Below, piece after piece: positions 26,563 through 35,883 of a stretch of 64,000 bases of DNA (the first letter of the stretch is position 1; every line of letters begins with the position of its first letter). This DNA is from Nostoc sp. XA010 (GTDB lineage: Bacteria > Cyanobacteriota > Cyanobacteriia > Cyanobacteriales > Nostocaceae). The DNA lies in the NCBI RefSeq assembly GCF_020829625.1, contig NZ_JAIVFX010000004.1, positions 141,220 to 205,219 of the forward strand. The letters are read 5' to 3'. The notes under the pieces were generated by a model. That model was not told the DNA's origin. It saw nothing but the letters and a program-made list of their open reading frames with translations, and ran no database searches. The position numbers and the translations under genes were made by a program.

Positions 26563-26567
26563 TTACT

Positions 26568-27734
26568 ATGCCCCTGTCTGACGCAATACCTGCTTTACTT
26601 GTCCTGGCAGATGGAACCACTTATCGCGGTTGGTCTTTCGGTGCTACGGGAACCGCGATCGGAGAAGTGGTGTTCAACACTGGTATGACCGGCTACCAAG
26701 AAGTACTAACCGACCCAAGTTACAGAGGTCAAATTGTCATTTTTACCTATCCTGAATTAGGCAATACTGGCGTCAATTCTGAAGATGAGGAATCAGATGG
26801 CCCCCAAGTTAGGGGTGCGATCGCTCGGAATATTTGTCACCGTCCGAGTAACTGGCGATCGACACAATCCTTACCAGACTACCTTAAACAAAACCAAGTA
26901 CCAGGGATCTACGGCATCGATACCCGCGCCCTTACCCGCAAAATTCGGACGTCTGGAGCCATGAACGGTGGCATTTCCACAACCATTCTCGATGAGGCGG
27001 AATTACTAGAGCAGGTACAAGCGGCTCCCAACATGGCAGGTTTAAATCTCGTTCGGGAAGTTACCACCGCAAAGGCTTATGAATGGTCAGATCCCACAAT
27101 TCCAGCTTGGGAATTCAACTCGGAAACTGCGGAAAATCTTGGAGAACCCTTTACCGTTGTTGCCCTTGACTTTGGCGTAAAACGCAATATTTTGCGTCGC
27201 TTAACAAGTTATGGTTGTCGGGTAATTGTTGTGCCTGCTGATACACCACCAGAAGAAATCCTCAACTATAATCCAGATGGTGTGTTTCTTTCTAATGGGC
27301 CTGGCGACCCTGCTGCCGTCACTGAAGGGATTGCAACTGCCAAAGCGCTTCTGTTAAGTGAAAAGCCCATCTTTGGTATTTGTATGGGACACCAAATTTT
27401 AGGTCATGCACTAGGGGCAGAAACCTATAAACTCAAATTTGGTCATCGTGGTTTAAATCAGCCTGCCGGTTTACAACAACGGATAGAAATTACCAGCCAA
27501 AACCATAGTTTTGCTATTGATCCAGATTCTTTACCTACGGCAGTTGTGGAAATCAGCCACCTGAACTTAAACGATCGCACCGTTGCTGGGGTACGTCACA
27601 AATCTCTACCTGTATTCTCCGTCCAATATCACCCAGAAGCCAGTCCTGGCCCTCACGATGCTGATTACTTGTTTGAGCAATTTGTTCAATCCATGCGAAC
27701 AGCACGTCAAGCCGAGACAGCCGAAGTGAGGTAA
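26568..27734 (+). CDS. carA: Carbamoyl-phosphate synthase small subunit
   Basis: A 388-residue glutaminase subunit that supplies ammonia from glutamine to CarB for arginine and pyrimidine synthesis. The N-terminal small-subunit domain ([45 protein letters not shown]) is followed by a class I glutamine amidotransferase domain. That domain has the nucleophile Cys in [11 protein letters not shown] and the His/Glu pair in [13 protein letters not shown]. The start is set at the ATG at 26568. A longer in-frame extension to 26445 would translate only heptamer-repeat sequence and has no counterpart in the family. carB is not in this window. Expression could be influenced by the hairpin element that forms the leader. 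Confidence 0.94.
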   Translation: MPLSDAIPALLVLADGTTYRGWSFGATGTAIGEVVFNTGMTGYQEVLTDPSYRGQIVIFTYPELGNTGVNSEDEESDGPQVRGAIARNICHRPSNWRSTQSLPDYLKQNQVPGIYGIDTRALTRKIRTSGAMNGGISTTILDEAELLEQVQAAPNMAGLNLVREVTTAKAYEWSDPTIPAWEFNSETAENLGEPFTVVALDFGVKRNILRRLTSYGCRVIVVPADTPPEEILNYNPDGVFLSNGPGDPAAVTEGIATAKALLLSEKPIFGICMGHQILGHALGAETYKLKFGHRGLNQPAGLQQRIEITSQNHSFAIDPDSLPTAVVEISHLNLNDRTVAGVRHKSLPVFSVQYHPEASPGPHDADYLFEQFVQSMRTARQAETAEVR

Positions 27735-27741
27735 AAATAGG

Positions 27742-27862
27742 GAATGGGGACTAGGGACTAGGGACTGGGGACTGGGGACTAAGAAATAAGATTAAAAATA
27801 CTATTTTCTTCCAATCCCAAATCCCCAATCCCCAGTACCCAGTACCCAGTACCCAATCCCCT
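27742..27862. repeat. Intergenic heptamer hairpin after carA
   Basis: The left arm has GGGGACT/GGGACTA units. The core is AT-rich (AAGAAATAAGATTAAAAA). The right arm has CAATCCC and CAGTACC units. It has the same architecture as the insert in trpD. As it lies just behind the carA stop it may double as a terminator. Confidence 0.8.
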
Positions 27863-27939
27863 ACTTCAGCAGATTGTAGACAACTTGCTCCAAAACCATC
27901 TATACTTGAGCGTTCACTTTAACTCATGAGGAGGGAATT

Positions 27940-28302
27940 ATTGCTGATTCATTGAATCTAACCGTTAGCCTGAGGGGCACTCGTGAAGTCCGGGATAACT
28001 GTCAGCTATTCCGCCTCACAGGTTTGTTAGATGCCTTTTCTGAGCCGACATTTCGCAAGGTACTTGGCAGTAAGATTGACGAGGGCCCTAAGCATATCAT
28101 TTTGGATCTCTCACAAATCGACTTTATTGATAGCTCTGGCTTGGGTGCTTTGGTGCAGCTAGCCAAGCAGGCTCAAACTGCTGAAGGCACTTTGCAAATC
28201 GTCACAAATGCCCGGGTAACTCAAACGGTCAAGCTTGTTCGCCTAGAGAAGTTTCTCTCCCTGCAAAAATCAGTTGAAGAAGCTCTAGAAAACGTCAAGT
28301 AG
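27940..28302 (+). CDS. STAS-domain anti-sigma-factor antagonist
   Basis: About 120 residues with the complete STAS fold of SpoIIAA-type anti-anti-sigma factors. VRDNCQLFRLTGLLDAFSEP forms the first strands, and HIILDLSQIDFIDSSGLGAL carries the phosphorylatable serine region (DSSGLG). Such proteins are switched by phosphorylation and bind an anti-sigma kinase. The start is unusual. The excellent ribosome-binding site GAGGAGGG (27928-27935) is followed at 4-base spacing by ATT (27940) in frame, while the first conventional start codon, TTG, is at 27952, too far from it. I therefore place the start at the ATT with moderate confidence. No partner kinase is adjacent. Confidence 0.85.
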   Translation: MADSLNLTVSLRGTREVRDNCQLFRLTGLLDAFSEPTFRKVLGSKIDEGPKHIILDLSQIDFIDSSGLGALVQLAKQAQTAEGTLQIVTNARVTQTVKLVRLEKFLSLQKSVEEALENVK

Positions 28303-28839
28303 TCTTGATTGCTTGAACCGAGAGATCAATTCGGCTATCCAGATTCAACATCGGATAGCTTAATTTTTAAAACTTCTGGCAGAAAACCTCTCTCCTTGTG
28401 GGAGAGGCACACAGCCAGTTAAGCTATTATGTTTAAAGTTGAGCAATAATAAATATATAGACACCCAGTTCTTGGGTATGTAATTTTTGGATTTTCATCG
28501 GATAAACAATCAAGTCTGAGAAATTTGTAAGAAATACAAAGCCAGCAGATTTGTTTATAGGTAAACTTGACTTGATAGTGTATAGTTAAAAATTGTCGCT
28601 TACTAAGTAAGCATGACAATGCGATCAAGTAACAGGGTGAGTTTGATGTCAAAATTTTACCCTATCTTAAGCACAGACCACAAGTAGGCAAAATTGGGTT
28701 TATGGGCGTTGACATCAGGGTGATCTAAAATGCTTTCTTCTCAATCAAAAAGATAGAATTAGCTAAGTATTTCTGATAGTATTGATTATGCTAAGTATAG
28801 TATTATGGCTTACTTCAGAAAAATCAGTCTTTGCAAAGA
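28303..28839. other. Intergenic region, no gene seen
   Basis: About 540 bp, AT-rich. A short hairpin CCTCTCTCC-TTGT-GGGAGAGG lies at 28388-28408, 85 bp beyond the STAS gene, and may be a terminator. Otherwise nothing convincing is present. Confidence 0.5.
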
Positions 28840-29358
28840 ATGCCTGCCAAATGTAGCCCGTCAAGGAATGATTTATTTGTGAAGTCACAGGAGGAAGAGC
28901 TATTAGATGGACAAGATGAAACTCCCAAACAGACTTTATCTTGGACTCAAGCACTCTTGACAACCACAGCGCCATTCCAACAGATTTCCCTCTCACAAGT
29001 GCAACAAATTTCTCCTACTGCTTTGGCATATTTGGGGGATGCAATTTATGAGTTGTATGTTAGAATGTTCTATCTGCTGCCATTGCAGCGAACAGGAATT
29101 TACCATCGTCTGGTAGTGGAGCAGGTAAGAGCGGAAACACAAGCGCTACATTTGCGATCGCTGATTCCTCATCTCACGGACACCGAATTAGAAATTGTCC
29201 GACGGGGTAGAAACGCCGCTACAGGACGCCCTAAGCGACTTAATCCCGAAATTTATCAACAGGCAACCAGTCTAGAAACCTTAATTGGCTACTTATATCT
29301 CACCGATTACCAGCGTCTAACCGAACTGTTGCAAATGCTTCATGTAGAAAAAGAGTGA
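28840..29358 (+). CDS. mrnC: Mini-ribonuclease III
   Basis: A ~172-residue RNase III catalytic domain without the double-stranded-RNA-binding domain. The signature is SPTALAYLGDAIYELYVR, carrying the catalytic Asp, followed by VEQVRAETQALHL and RGRNAATGRPKR and the second acidic site in ATSLETLIGYLYLT. In Bacillus and cyanobacteria Mini-III matures 23S rRNA ends. An N-terminal extension of about 45 residues is variable. The ATG at 28840 is used; an in-frame TTG nine bases upstream is possible. The next gene, 92 bp on, encodes an rRNA 2'-O-methyltransferase, so the two may form a ribosome-maturation unit. Confidence 0.9.
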   Translation: MPAKCSPSRNDLFVKSQEEELLDGQDETPKQTLSWTQALLTTTAPFQQISLSQVQQISPTALAYLGDAIYELYVRMFYLLPLQRTGIYHRLVVEQVRAETQALHLRSLIPHLTDTELEIVRRGRNAATGRPKRLNPEIYQQATSLETLIGYLYLTDYQRLTELLQMLHVEKE

Positions 29359-29450
29359 GAACTTAATTTTAAAGTAGCCACAGCAGTAGATTTGGTTCAA
29401 GAAATTGACGTAATTATGACGACCAACCATACGCTATATCTATAACTCAA

Positions 29451-30611
29451 ATGCAGAATAAACCTAGAAAAGTCAGAACTTCTAACGAATCCAATCGTGG
29501 GCAACCCGTAAAAATTCAGGGTAAGCGTGTTGTTACTAATCCGACTCGTAATCCCAGAAAAATAGATAGCAACCCCGTCTCTGGTACTAATCCGACTCGT
29601 AATCCCAGAAAAATAGATAGCAACCCCGTCTCGGGTACTAATCCGACTCGGAATCCCAGGAAAATAGATAGCAACCCTGTCTCTGGTGCTAATCCGACTC
29701 GCAATCCCAGGAAAATAGATGTTGCTAATCCGACTGGCAATCCCAGGAAAATAGATAGCAACCCCATTGACAACTCCCGCCAACGAAATAGCAACTTCTC
29801 GCAGCCGCCTGTATCTACACCGACAGAAGAAGATAGCGATCTCATCTACGGTCGTCATCCAGTATTGAGTGCATTACAAAATCAGCGCAATCTCAACCGT
29901 CTTTGGATTACTACCCGTCTGCGCTACGACCCCAGCTTTCACCATTTTCTCTTGCAAGCCAAAGAAAATGGCACAGTTATTGATGAGGTTGAACCCAAGC
30001 GTTTAGACTATCTCACCAATGGAGCCAATCATCAAGGTGTGGCTGCACAAGTTGCTCCCTACGCTTACATCGAATTGCCCGATCTAATTGAACAGGCAAA
30101 AGCTGTAACCGATCCCGTAATTGTCGTGGCTGATGGAATTACTGATCCCCACAACTTGGGAGCAATTATTCGCACCGCCGAAGCAATAGGCGCTCAAGGT
30201 TTGGTGATTCCCCAAAGAAGGGCATCTGGGATCACTTCTACTGTGATGAAAGTGGCAGCAGGCGCTTTAGAAAATTTTGCTGTAGCTAGAGTTGTCAACC
30301 TCGGCCGCGCCTTAGAAGAATTAAAAGAAGCTGGCTATTGGATTTACGGTACTGCTGCAAGTGGAAGCGAGCCTGTGCATACAGTGAATTTCACTGGCCC
30401 AATCGTTTTGGTAATCGGCTCAGAAGGCGAAGGTCTGAGTATGTTGACTCAACGCTCCTGTGATTTCTTAGTATCGATTCCTCTACAAGGTAAGACTCCC
30501 AGCCTCAATGCTTCTGTAGCAGCAGGTATGACGCTTTATGAAATTTATCGCCAGCGATCGCAAAATACCCTGCACCTAGATAAATTACAAAAAATCTCTT
30601 TGAAAAAGTGA
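29451..30611 (+). CDS. rlmB: 23S rRNA 2'-O-methyltransferase (TrmH/RlmB family) with repeat N-terminus
   Basis: A 386-residue SpoU/TrmH-family methyltransferase. The substrate-binding domain begins [19 protein letters not shown] near residue 127. The SPOUT catalytic domain carries motif 1 ([14 protein letters not shown], with the catalytic Asn and Arg), motif 2 ([11 protein letters not shown]) and motif 3 ([17 protein letters not shown]). It methylates a ribose in 23S rRNA, probably G2251-type. The first ~120 residues are basic and made of five 17-residue repeats (unit [16 protein letters not shown]) encoded by a 51-bp tandem repeat at 29535-29774. That tail is probably a disordered RNA-binding extension, common in cyanobacterial homologues, although the exact repetition suggests recent expansion. 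Confidence 0.9.
   Translation: MQNKPRKVRTSNESNRGQPVKIQGKRVVTNPTRNPRKIDSNPVSGTNPTRNPRKIDSNPVSGTNPTRNPRKIDSNPVSGANPTRNPRKIDVANPTGNPRKIDSNPIDNSRQRNSNFSQPPVSTPTEEDSDLIYGRHPVLSALQNQRNLNRLWITTRLRYDPSFHHFLLQAKENGTVIDEVEPKRLDYLTNGANHQGVAAQVAPYAYIELPDLIEQAKAVTDPVIVVADGITDPHNLGAIIRTAEAIGAQGLVIPQRRASGITSTVMKVAAGALENFAVARVVNLGRALEELKEAGYWIYGTAASGSEPVHTVNFTGPIVLVIGSEGEGLSMLTQRSCDFLVSIPLQGKTPSLNASVAAGMTLYEIYRQRSQNTLHLDKLQKISLKK
29535..29774. repeat. 51-bp in-frame tandem repeat in rlmB
   Basis: Three nearly identical 51-bp units start at 29535, 29586 and 29637. A 36-bp truncated unit at 29688 and a diverged unit at 29724 follow. The unit length is a multiple of three, so copy-number change keeps the frame. 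Units 1 and 2 differ at very few positions, pointing to recent duplication. Confidence 0.9.
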
Positions 30612-30697
30612 CAGTAACAGAGTATAAAGAAATGTAAAAGATAATAAAGCAACATATCATTTAACACCCTGTAGACGTTTATAAATTGGCGAAAACC

Positions 30698-31000
30698 ATG
30701 AAAACCATTTGGCATAACCTCAAGGAAGTGTTAATTAACACATTCGATTCCATCGGCTTGGCTTGGTGGGTAGAGATTGTGACGCAAAATCCCCGTTGTA
30801 CGTACTACTTCGGGCCATTTCTGAGTTCTTCTGATGCAAAATTGTCAAGCATTGGATATATAGAAGATTTGGAGATCGAAGGAGCTACGGGAATTGCTGT
30901 GAATGTCAAGCGCTGCAAACCCAATAACTTAACAATCGCTGAAGACTTGGGGGAAAGATTTGACCGCAAAGTACAGCCTGCCTTTGGCGGTCAAATTTAA
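30698..31000 (+). CDS. DUF1816 protein
   Basis: A 100-residue protein beginning MKTIWHNLKEVLINTFDS. It has the DUF1816 core: LAWWVEIVTQNPRCTYYFGP, then EDLEIEGATGIAVNVKRCKP and LTIAEDLGE. This small family is nearly confined to cyanobacteria; a related domain is found in phycobilisome-linker-associated (CpcD-like) contexts, but no biochemical role is established. An in-frame TTG at 30686 is an alternative start. The gene follows rlmB by 86 bp in the same direction. Confidence 0.85.
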   Translation: MKTIWHNLKEVLINTFDSIGLAWWVEIVTQNPRCTYYFGPFLSSSDAKLSSIGYIEDLEIEGATGIAVNVKRCKPNNLTIAEDLGERFDRKVQPAFGGQI

Positions 31001-31170
31001 GTTAACTTAGGCCAGAGAAGGGAAAAGATGCGAGAATGCGGGGACGCAAAGACACGGAGAGACTGAGAATTCTTTTACCGCGTTAATGCGTCTTTTTCAC
31101 TCACCGCGTCACCACATCTTCACTCTCGATTTATTCTTCGTCAATAGTCAAAATTTTTTTTAATATTAGA

Positions 31171-32019
31171 CTATTGACTACTAATTACCTGCGGATGAAC
31201 TTCCAGCCAATGGTCAATGTCATTCAGCACCTGCTGGGGGACTTCCCACGGAAAAAGATGGGCGGTGTTAGGATAGGATTGCCATTGAGAATTGTTGAGG
31301 TGTTGAGCAGTTTCTAAGCTGGAACTAGATGTAATGTGGCGGTCTTGATCACCAGCAAGTACTAAACTAGGACATTCTATTTGTGGCAAATCTAGAAGTC
31401 GGTTGTATCCCGATTGAATTTCACTATAGAGGGCGCGAGTAGCAGCAGGAGAGGTTTGCAAATAAGCTGGTACTGCTTCTGTGGCGATGTACTTGTAAGT
31501 GGTAGATGTATGTTGTTGAATTAAGTAGCGAAAAAGCGATCGCTTACCAAAAGTTTCAATATTCCATTGCCAACTCGGTTTTATATAGTTTATTAAGCCA
31601 GCAACGCCAGTATATAAATTATCCTGCCAAGTGATAGGAGGATGACTACCACGGGGTTTTGCGGCTGTCGCCACCAAAATCAGCCCTGTAATGCGCTCTG
31701 GCAAACGTAATGCCAGTTCCATTGCCAGAATACCCCCAAGTGACCATCCCAATACTAGGCACTTTTCAATCTCAAAGCGGTCTAGCAGCGCTTCTAAATC
31801 AATCAAATGGTCATTCATATTAAAATTACCATTCCAGCGACTTTTGCCGTATCCACGTAAATCAGGGGCAAAAGTTTTATAACGTTTTGATAAATGATTG
31901 GTAAAGACAGATAGACTACGACCAGTACCAGGATGACCATGTAAGCCCAGAATGGGGAATCCTTGACCTTGGATGTAGACATTGAGACGTGCAGCAGTGG
32001 TAGGATAGCGATCGCTCAT
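31171..32019 (-). CDS. Alpha/beta-fold hydrolase
   Basis: A 282-residue single-domain hydrolase. GLHGHPGTGRSL forms the oxyanion-hole region, and the nucleophile elbow is GWSLGG (Ser near residue 93). The acid is in LAGDQDRHI and the catalytic His is in YPNTAHLFPWE. There is no signal peptide, so it is cytoplasmic. A helical cap lies between residues about 125 and 200. The substrate is unknown. It runs in the same direction as truB, whose stop lies 77 bp upstream. Confidence 0.85.
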   Translation of the reverse strand: MSDRYPTTAARLNVYIQGQGFPILGLHGHPGTGRSLSVFTNHLSKRYKTFAPDLRGYGKSRWNGNFNMNDHLIDLEALLDRFEIEKCLVLGWSLGGILAMELALRLPERITGLILVATAAKPRGSHPPITWQDNLYTGVAGLINYIKPSWQWNIETFGKRSLFRYLIQQHTSTTYKYIATEAVPAYLQTSPAATRALYSEIQSGYNRLLDLPQIECPSLVLAGDQDRHITSSSSLETAQHLNNSQWQSYPNTAHLFPWEVPQQVLNDIDHWLEVHPQVISSQ

Positions 32020-32095
32020 CTAGCACCCCCACGAGACTTCCGCCATACTTGATAGCCAAATGTGTTCAAATTAAAACCTTCAAATTATCACAGTT

Positions 32096-32980
32096 TTAAG
32101 AAATCGGTTCAAAAACCATTTGGGGAATTAACACTTCATCTTGTAATTGCCCTATACCTAAAAAGCGAGTCTCTTCATCATAAACTCGAACTATTTCAGG
32201 AACATCAAAAGTTAGAGAAATTCGCTGACCTTGACACCATTTTTGAGCAGATGTTGCTGGTAAAGTAACAGATGACAAATGTTGTAAAGCTGCATCTGGG
32301 GAAATCGGTTGAAATGTATCGGCTTGCAGTTTAGTTTCTAAGTCGGTCAAAGTCAGACTATCTGTTAGATCGAAACCACTGCTTTGGGTACGAATCAAAG
32401 CGGCAAGAGTGCCACCAGTTTCTAAAATTGCACCTAAGTCACGAGCGATCGCTCTAATATATGTACCAGAACCACAGGCGATCGCAACATCCAATTCGGG
32501 GAAATCCCCTTCTCTCCAGTCCAAAATATCTATCTGAAAAACTTCTACTGTCCGCACTGGAACTTCCACCGTTTTACCTTGGCGTGCTAAGTCGTAAAGG
32601 CGTTTACCATCCACTTGAATTGCACTATAACTAGGTGGTATTTGCTCAATCTTGCCTTCAAATTGTGGTAATACGCTTTTCACCTGTGCCAAACTCAATC
32701 CAGCACAAGGTTGAGAAGTGATGATTTCGCCTTGTAAATCATCGGTTGTAGTACGCACACCCAGACGAATAGTGGCAATGTACGCTTTGTTTTCTGGCAG
32801 ATATTGCAACAATCTTGTGGCTTTACCAAGGGCGATTGGTAAAACCCCTGTAGCGGCTGGATCTAAGGTTCCCGCATGTCCTACACGTTTGAGGCGCAAC
32901 AATTTTCGCACCCGCGCTACGCAGTCGTGGGAAGTCCAGTCAAATGGTTTGTTTAAGTTGAGAAAACCTTGAAATAACAC
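32096..32980 (-). CDS. truB: tRNA pseudouridine-55 synthase
   Basis: A 294-residue TruB that isomerises U55 to pseudouridine in the T-psi-C loop of tRNA. Motif I is [15 protein letters not shown]. Motif II, with the catalytic Asp, is [35 protein letters not shown] and [16 protein letters not shown] are the other family blocks. The C-terminal extension (about 215-294) is the usual PUA-like part. The start is a GTG at 32980, in line with the conserved N-terminus [11 protein letters not shown]. It is followed by an unrelated alpha/beta hydrolase gene. Confidence 0.94.
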   Translation of the reverse strand: MLFQGFLNLNKPFDWTSHDCVARVRKLLRLKRVGHAGTLDPAATGVLPIALGKATRLLQYLPENKAYIATIRLGVRTTTDDLQGEIITSQPCAGLSLAQVKSVLPQFEGKIEQIPPSYSAIQVDGKRLYDLARQGKTVEVPVRTVEVFQIDILDWREGDFPELDVAIACGSGTYIRAIARDLGAILETGGTLAALIRTQSSGFDLTDSLTLTDLETKLQADTFQPISPDAALQHLSSVTLPATSAQKWCQGQRISLTFDVPEIVRVYDEETRFLGIGQLQDEVLIPQMVFEPIS

Positions 32981-33340
32981 AAAATCAATACTTACAGCTT
33001 CTAAACTCTATTAAATACTTATTTAATGCTCAAAGCATTAATATTTGGTAATTAAAGCTTAATCAAGCATTAATTTATACACATTAACTAGCTTCAAGAC
33101 ATCCTGTAAGCACTTTACAGAATGATACACACAAAATCCAGATAACGCCGAGCATGTACAGTAAATACCACTTTGTCACTTATAATATAAGTAAAAACAC
33201 ATAAAATGCTTTTACCACAACAATCATCGATAAGCTGATTCACAAAAGACGCTTGTTTTTAACAACCTATTACCGATGGTTCCTCTGCGAGTCGCAGAGC
33301 GAAGGTTTTGTATATTAAAGCACTATAATACTGCTACAAG
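32981..33340. other. Intergenic region, no gene seen
   Basis: About 360 bp, AT-rich. A GCGAGTCGCAGAGCGAAGG-like dispersed repeat lies at 33286-33306. No coding sequence or clear terminator is seen. Confidence 0.5.
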
Positions 33341-35098
33341 TCAAGTTGATGATGGGGATAGTTGACCTATTGGGCATATCTTCGGTAAGCTGACTGTAAC
33401 TTTAGTTCCTTGTCCCACTTCACTAGACAAGGTAATATCACCACCATGTAACTCAACACAAGCTTTAGCGATCGCTAGCCCCAATCCTGTACCGGGGATT
33501 GTGTCAACGTTGCTTCCACGACTGAAGGATTGAAACAAATTTTCTTGATCAGCCATCGGGATACCAATTCCCTGATCTTTGATGTAAAAAATTATTTGTG
33601 ATTCTTTATCAATGAGGTGGAATTCTACACTACCTCCATTTGGAGAGTACTTAATTGCATTGGATATTAAATTAGTAAAAATTTGCTGCAAAAGTCCGCG
33701 ATCGCCCCAAAAATCCTGGTTATTACCAGTAATTTGAAAAATTAATTCGTGGCGATCGCCTACTGTTTCTCGCTCCTGTTCTATCAATTCAGAAAAAAAT
33801 TGCAGTAAATCGAGTAGTATTGGCTTAAATTTAGGTTTTTCCAGTTCAAATTGGTTAACCAGAAGCATGTTATCCACAAGTTTGGACATATACCTGGCTT
33901 TGTGTTCAATGATTCCCAAGAACCTCTGTTGTTTAGACTCATCTAGTTGCTGGCTATGTTTTACCAAAGTTGATGCGGCAGCCAGAATTGAAGTTAGGGG
34001 CGTTCGATACTCATGGGAAACCGTGGCAATAATTTGCGATTTAAATGTATTGAGTTGCTTTTCTTTGGCAAGTGATGCTTGAGTTTGGGCTAGCAATTCA
34101 GCTTGTTGGATGGCGATCGCTAGTTGCACCGAAACTTCATTGAGCATTTGGGCATCATCAGTTTGCCACTGTCGTTCCCCGGAATTATGGTGAGCAATCA
34201 ACAAACCCCAAAGCTTGGGGGTTGGGTTCCCATTGTTGCTCAGATTAATGGGAACTACTAGATTTGCCTTAGTATTAAATTGCTCTTTTAGGCTAACACA
34301 ATTACACAAGCCAAGCTCATAGATATAAGGGATGGGGGATTGGGCATTGGGTACAAGAGGTAGAGGTGCAGGGTGTAGGGTGCAAGGGGGAGAATCAGTA
34401 ATTAATTTATCTCTTTCCTCTGCTCCCTGCTCCCTGCTCCCTGCTTCCTGCTCCCCTGCTTCCTCCAGTGTCCCAACGCGATCGCACAATGGTACAGTGC
34501 GGCATGGCTCAACTGAGGAGGCAACTATTTTACCGTCGGCATCTGGGGCGAACTGATACACCATCACGCGATCGCACTTCAGAAGTTGCTGTACCTCAGC
34601 TACAGCCGTATTCAAAATTTGCTCTAGGTTAAGAGATTGGCGAATTCTTAAAGCAGTCGTGGCAATTAAGCGCTGTTTCTCCTGGGTTTTATGGAGTTGT
34701 GCTTGCAAGCACGATTGCTTAATGGCGTTGCGGACTGTTAGTTGCAGTACATCCTGTGTCAGATGTTGCTTGACTAAATAATCCAAAGCACCCCGTTTCA
34801 TTGCTTGCACAGCTATCTCTTCATCACCACGCCCTGTCAGCATAATCACAGGCACAGAACTCTCAAATATCTGCTGCTGCATCTGATCGAAGAGTTCTAA
34901 CCCACTCATATCAGGTAAGCAAAAATCTAGCAGGATGACATCAAAGCGCATTTTTTGGCACAAAGCAAGTGCTTCTTCTGCACAGTCTGCCTCCAAAATC
35001 TGGTATGACTGGTGCGGATCTTTCAAAAGATATCGGCGATAAATTTTCCGATCTGCTGCACAATCATCGATGATGAGTAGCGTCCATGTGTCCAACAT
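33341..35098 (-). CDS. Response regulator-GAF-histidine kinase hybrid with repeat insert
   Basis: A 585-residue protein. The N-terminal receiver (1-125) has TLLIIDDCAADR, phosphoacceptor Asp in VILLDFCLPDMSG near residue 57, and Lys in LVKQHL. A GAF domain (about 150-335) is interrupted near residues 209-258 by low-complexity sequence (EEAGEQEAGSREQGAEE ... PAPLPLVPNAQSPIP) from a heptamer element. HisKA has SHEYRTPLTSIL (His near 365), and the HATPase has NLISNAIKYS, DQGIGIP and GTGLGLAIA. It follows the Rcp-type regulator and phytochrome genes on the same strand, so it may work in the same light-signalling chain. Whether the GAF domain with its insert still binds a ligand is unclear. Confidence 0.9.
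   Translation of the reverse strand: MLDTWTLLIIDDCAADRKIYRRYLLKDPHQSYQILEADCAEEALALCQKMRFDVILLDFCLPDMSGLELFDQMQQQIFESSVPVIMLTGRGDEEIAVQAMKRGALDYLVKQHLTQDVLQLTVRNAIKQSCLQAQLHKTQEKQRLIATTALRIRQSLNLEQILNTAVAEVQQLLKCDRVMVYQFAPDADGKIVASSVEPCRTVPLCDRVGTLEEAGEQEAGSREQGAEERDKLITDSPPCTLHPAPLPLVPNAQSPIPYIYELGLCNCVSLKEQFNTKANLVVPINLSNNGNPTPKLWGLLIAHHNSGERQWQTDDAQMLNEVSVQLAIAIQQAELLAQTQASLAKEKQLNTFKSQIIATVSHEYRTPLTSILAAASTLVKHSQQLDESKQQRFLGIIEHKARYMSKLVDNMLLVNQFELEKPKFKPILLDLLQFFSELIEQERETVGDRHELIFQITGNNQDFWGDRGLLQQIFTNLISNAIKYSPNGGSVEFHLIDKESQIIFYIKDQGIGIPMADQENLFQSFSRGSNVDTIPGTGLGLAIAKACVELHGGDITLSSEVGQGTKVTVSLPKICPIGQLSPSST
34325..34472. repeat. Heptamer element inside the hybrid kinase gene
   Basis: The left part has GGATTGG, GCATTGG and GGGTGCA/GGGTGTA units. 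The core is AATCAGTAATTAATTTATC. The right part is a run of TGCTCCC/TGCTTCC units. It lies in frame within the GAF-coding part of 33341-35098. Confidence 0.82.
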
Positions 35099-35375
35099 AT
35101 TAAGTATGAGGATTGGGGAGCCATGTAGATCCCTTTTATCCAGATTTTTTATTGCATAATTCTAAAAATAATATAAAATAAGTGTAAATAAAATCTAAAT
35201 TCTTTAGAAATTCTAAAGTAATTTAAGCAGTAAGATAAATAACAAAATGGGACAACGCATCTAAAAGAGACAAGCAGACACAATGACTCAAAGAGGAAAA
35301 TGTCGCTGTGTCCTCTGAGCCGTCTCTTTTGTTATCCTTTTTTCCCTACTGCCTTATCAACAGAGAATAAACAAA

Positions 35376-35831
35376 TTAATCCAAGGCTGGCGGCATATTG
35401 GCTTCAAGCCAATAGTCCACGAATGCTTGAATCGTCTTTTTTAATTCCTCAGCATCCATCGGCTTTACCAGATATCCATTTGCGCCCTTTTGGTAGCACA
35501 ATTCAATATCCTTGGGGTTAGATGATGTGGTAAAAACAACGATGGGGATTTCCTTGAAACTATTGTCTTGCTTGAGCCTATCTAAAATGTCACGGCCATC
35601 AATACCTGGCAAATTCAGATCGAGCAAGATAACAGAAGGTCTTAGTGCTACTTTAGAGTTGCGTAAGGCTTCGCTTCCTAGTCGATAGAGGAAGTCTAAA
35701 ACCTCATCCCCATTAGTACAACGATGTATGGGGTTCTGGACGGACATGCGCCGCATCAGACGTTGTAGCATCCGAAAATCTTCATTGCTGTCCTCAACAA
35801 CGAGCAGAGGTTCATGAAGTTTTTTTGTCAT
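35376..35831 (-). CDS. Rcp1-type single-domain response regulator
   Basis: A 151-residue receiver domain without output domain. LLVVEDSNEDFRMLQRL holds the acidic pocket, the phosphoacceptor Asp is in VILLDLNLPGIDG, Thr/Ser is in VFTTSSNP, and Lys is in YLVKPMD. The extended loop between beta-2 and alpha-2 (DFLYRLGSEALRNSK) is typical of cyanobacterial phytochrome partners such as Rcp1. It starts 52 bp after the phytochrome stop on the same strand, the standard cph-rcp operon, so it should receive phosphate from that kinase. Confidence 0.92.
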   Translation of the reverse strand: MTKKLHEPLLVVEDSNEDFRMLQRLMRRMSVQNPIHRCTNGDEVLDFLYRLGSEALRNSKVALRPSVILLDLNLPGIDGRDILDRLKQDNSFKEIPIVVFTTSSNPKDIELCYQKGANGYLVKPMDAEELKKTIQAFVDYWLEANMPPALD

Positions 35832-35883
35832 TCGTAGTGTTAAAAGAGCTTAACAAAAATATATATTTGGTTATTATCTTAAA

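Noticed and set aside
26445..26567. N-terminal extension of carA
   Set aside because: The frame is open but translates a heptamer repeat; conserved CarA sequence begins at the ATG at 26568.
28419..28652. 77-codon minus-strand frame in the gap before mini-RNase III
   Set aside because: Composition and lack of motifs suggest chance; no start signal.
29535..29774. CRISPR-like direct repeats
   Set aside because: The repeats are contiguous without spacers, in frame, and code for the N-terminus of rlmB.
29397..29858. Minus-strand frame with repeated [11 protein letters not shown] peptides
   Set aside because: It is the antisense image of the 51-bp tandem repeat in rlmB; the plus-strand frame continues into a conserved methyltransferase.
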